From Paraspadella gotoi (taxonomy: Eukaryota; Chaetognatha), in NCBI GenBank assembly GCA_051294375.1, contig CM119267.1, positions 4,111,260 through 4,175,259 of the forward strand: 64,000 nucleotides of DNA, in the 5' to 3' direction. Shown piece after piece: positions 63,371 through 64,000 of the stretch (positions within the stretch are counted from its first letter, which is position 1; each line of letters starts with the position of its first letter). The notes under the pieces are model-generated. The model did no database searches, was not told the DNA's origin, and saw only the letters and a program-made list of their open reading frames with translations. The position numbers were made by a program, and so were the translations under genes.

Positions 63371-63598
63371 ATGCGTTGGTTCCACCGCAACGTGACGGGG
63401 AAGGAGGCGGAACAGCTGCTCCTCGACCGTGGCGCCGACGGCTCCTTCCTCTGCCGTCCTTCCCACGCCACGCGCGGAGACTTCACGCTGTCCGTCCGGC
63501 GCCACGGCTCCGTCACTCACATCCGGATCCAAAACACCGGCGACTACTATGACTTGTACGCCGGAGAGAAGTTCGCGACTCTCGCCGAGTTGGTCCAG
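63371..63598 (+). CDS. PTPN11: SHP2-type tyrosine phosphatase, first coding exon (partial gene)
   Basis: One exon of 76 codons, then donor GTGCGG at 63599; the rest lies beyond the window. It is the N-terminal SH2 domain of SHP1/SHP2 (corkscrew): [30 protein letters not shown] (human SHP2 [30 protein letters not shown]), [41 protein letters not shown], almost identical to SHP2 up to the same exon end. The phosphotyrosine-binding Arg is in FLCRPS. In the full enzyme this domain plugs the catalytic cleft and is released by phosphotyrosine ligands. SHP2 is far likelier than SHP1, which is vertebrate-restricted. Confidence 0.9.
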
Positions 63599-64000
63599 GT
63601 GCGGGGAAAAGCTCGTAAAATACATATATATTTAAAAAAATTAAAATAGGAAACAACTTTTGTTAGTTTAAAATAATAAAATTAAATTCTCAGCTTTTTT
63701 AGATGCATCCTCTACCTAAGTTATATATCCGATTTTGATAAAATATACAGAAAATTGGTATTTAATCTTTTTTTTCTATAATTTATATTATTTTTCCTTG
63801 TCGATGTTTTTAAATACGTAATTAAAGAGATTAAGCGAGAGACTCGAAGGCAAAGATTTTCCGAAAACTCCACCATGGTAAAAAAATTAGTAAAATAATC
63901 TCAAAGGAATGATAAGATTAACACTAAGAGAGCAAAACAAGGTGTGAATATTAGAATATTATTGAAATAAGTTTTGACGGATTTTTTAATTTATCCAGTA
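63599..64000 (+). other. intron 1 of the SHP2-type gene (truncated by window)
   Basis: AT-rich, no coding exon matching the rest of the SH2 domain (YYMEHH-like) before the window ends, so intron 1 is longer than 400 bp. Confidence 0.6.

Overview
The window is nuclear DNA of an animal (metazoan). Nearly every gene is split by short GT-AG introns (mostly 60-300 bp, about 79 inferred), and the gene set is animal-like: HORMAD, BANF1, tubby, GTSF1, DGK-theta, calcineurin A, the KICSTOR subunit ITFG2, and an SHP2-type SH2 domain. Intergenic gaps are often only 100-300 bp. A compact early-branching animal such as a sponge would fit, but the sequence does not prove it. All exon joins were worked out by eye, by checking phase and remembered protein families; no alignment was run.

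Layout: EFCAB14-like membrane protein (0.3-1.1 kb), MCCC1 (1.3-4.0), HORMA-domain gene (4.1-7.9) with a 2-kb foldback repeat in one intron, BAF (8.1), SLC25A10 (8.5-9.4), DCAF8 (9.9-12.5), and ITFG2 (12.7-21.8). ITFG2 hosts an antisense tubby gene in intron 3 and a nested pair of retroelements in intron 7. Then come an F-box gene (22.0-24.5), a solo LTR, FPGT (25.0-27.6), and a 2.5-kb gap with a Tc1-like relic and a TA-flanked MITE carrying a SINE. These are followed by GTF2H1 (30.1-31.9), TRNT1 (32.0-34.1), two tandem PGAP2 paralogues (34.4-36.6), TFB1M (36.8-38.4), SUGCT (38.6-40.0), and DGK-theta (40.4-45.1). A gene-free AT-rich stretch (45.1-47.6) holds a perfect palindrome. The right part has calcineurin A (47.6-49.7), THTPA (50.0-51.2), GTSF1 (51.3-52.5), a novel Ig-type receptor (52.9-55.7), MRPS23 (55.9-56.5), an ALY/REF-like RNA-export protein (56.6-57.9), CC2D1 (58.5-61.7), an unrecognised coiled-coil gene on the minus strand (62.1-63.0), and the first coding exon of an SHP2-type phosphatase (63.4 onward, cut by the window edge).

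The genes are mostly unrelated housekeeping functions and do not form an operon-like system. Several serve mitochondria (MCCC1, SLC25A10, TFB1M, MRPS23, SUGCT, and TRNT1 by its leader). The most unusual content is (i) a DIRS-like element whose internal complementary region fuses copies of both element ends and lies inside a candidate intron of its gag-like gene, nested in an LTR element with its own primer-binding site and target duplication; (ii) a previously unrecognised Ig receptor whose tail has exact ITAM spacing; and (iii) two calcineurin introns with apparently non-canonical donors, alongside three GC-AG introns and three stop-free introns of length 3n elsewhere.
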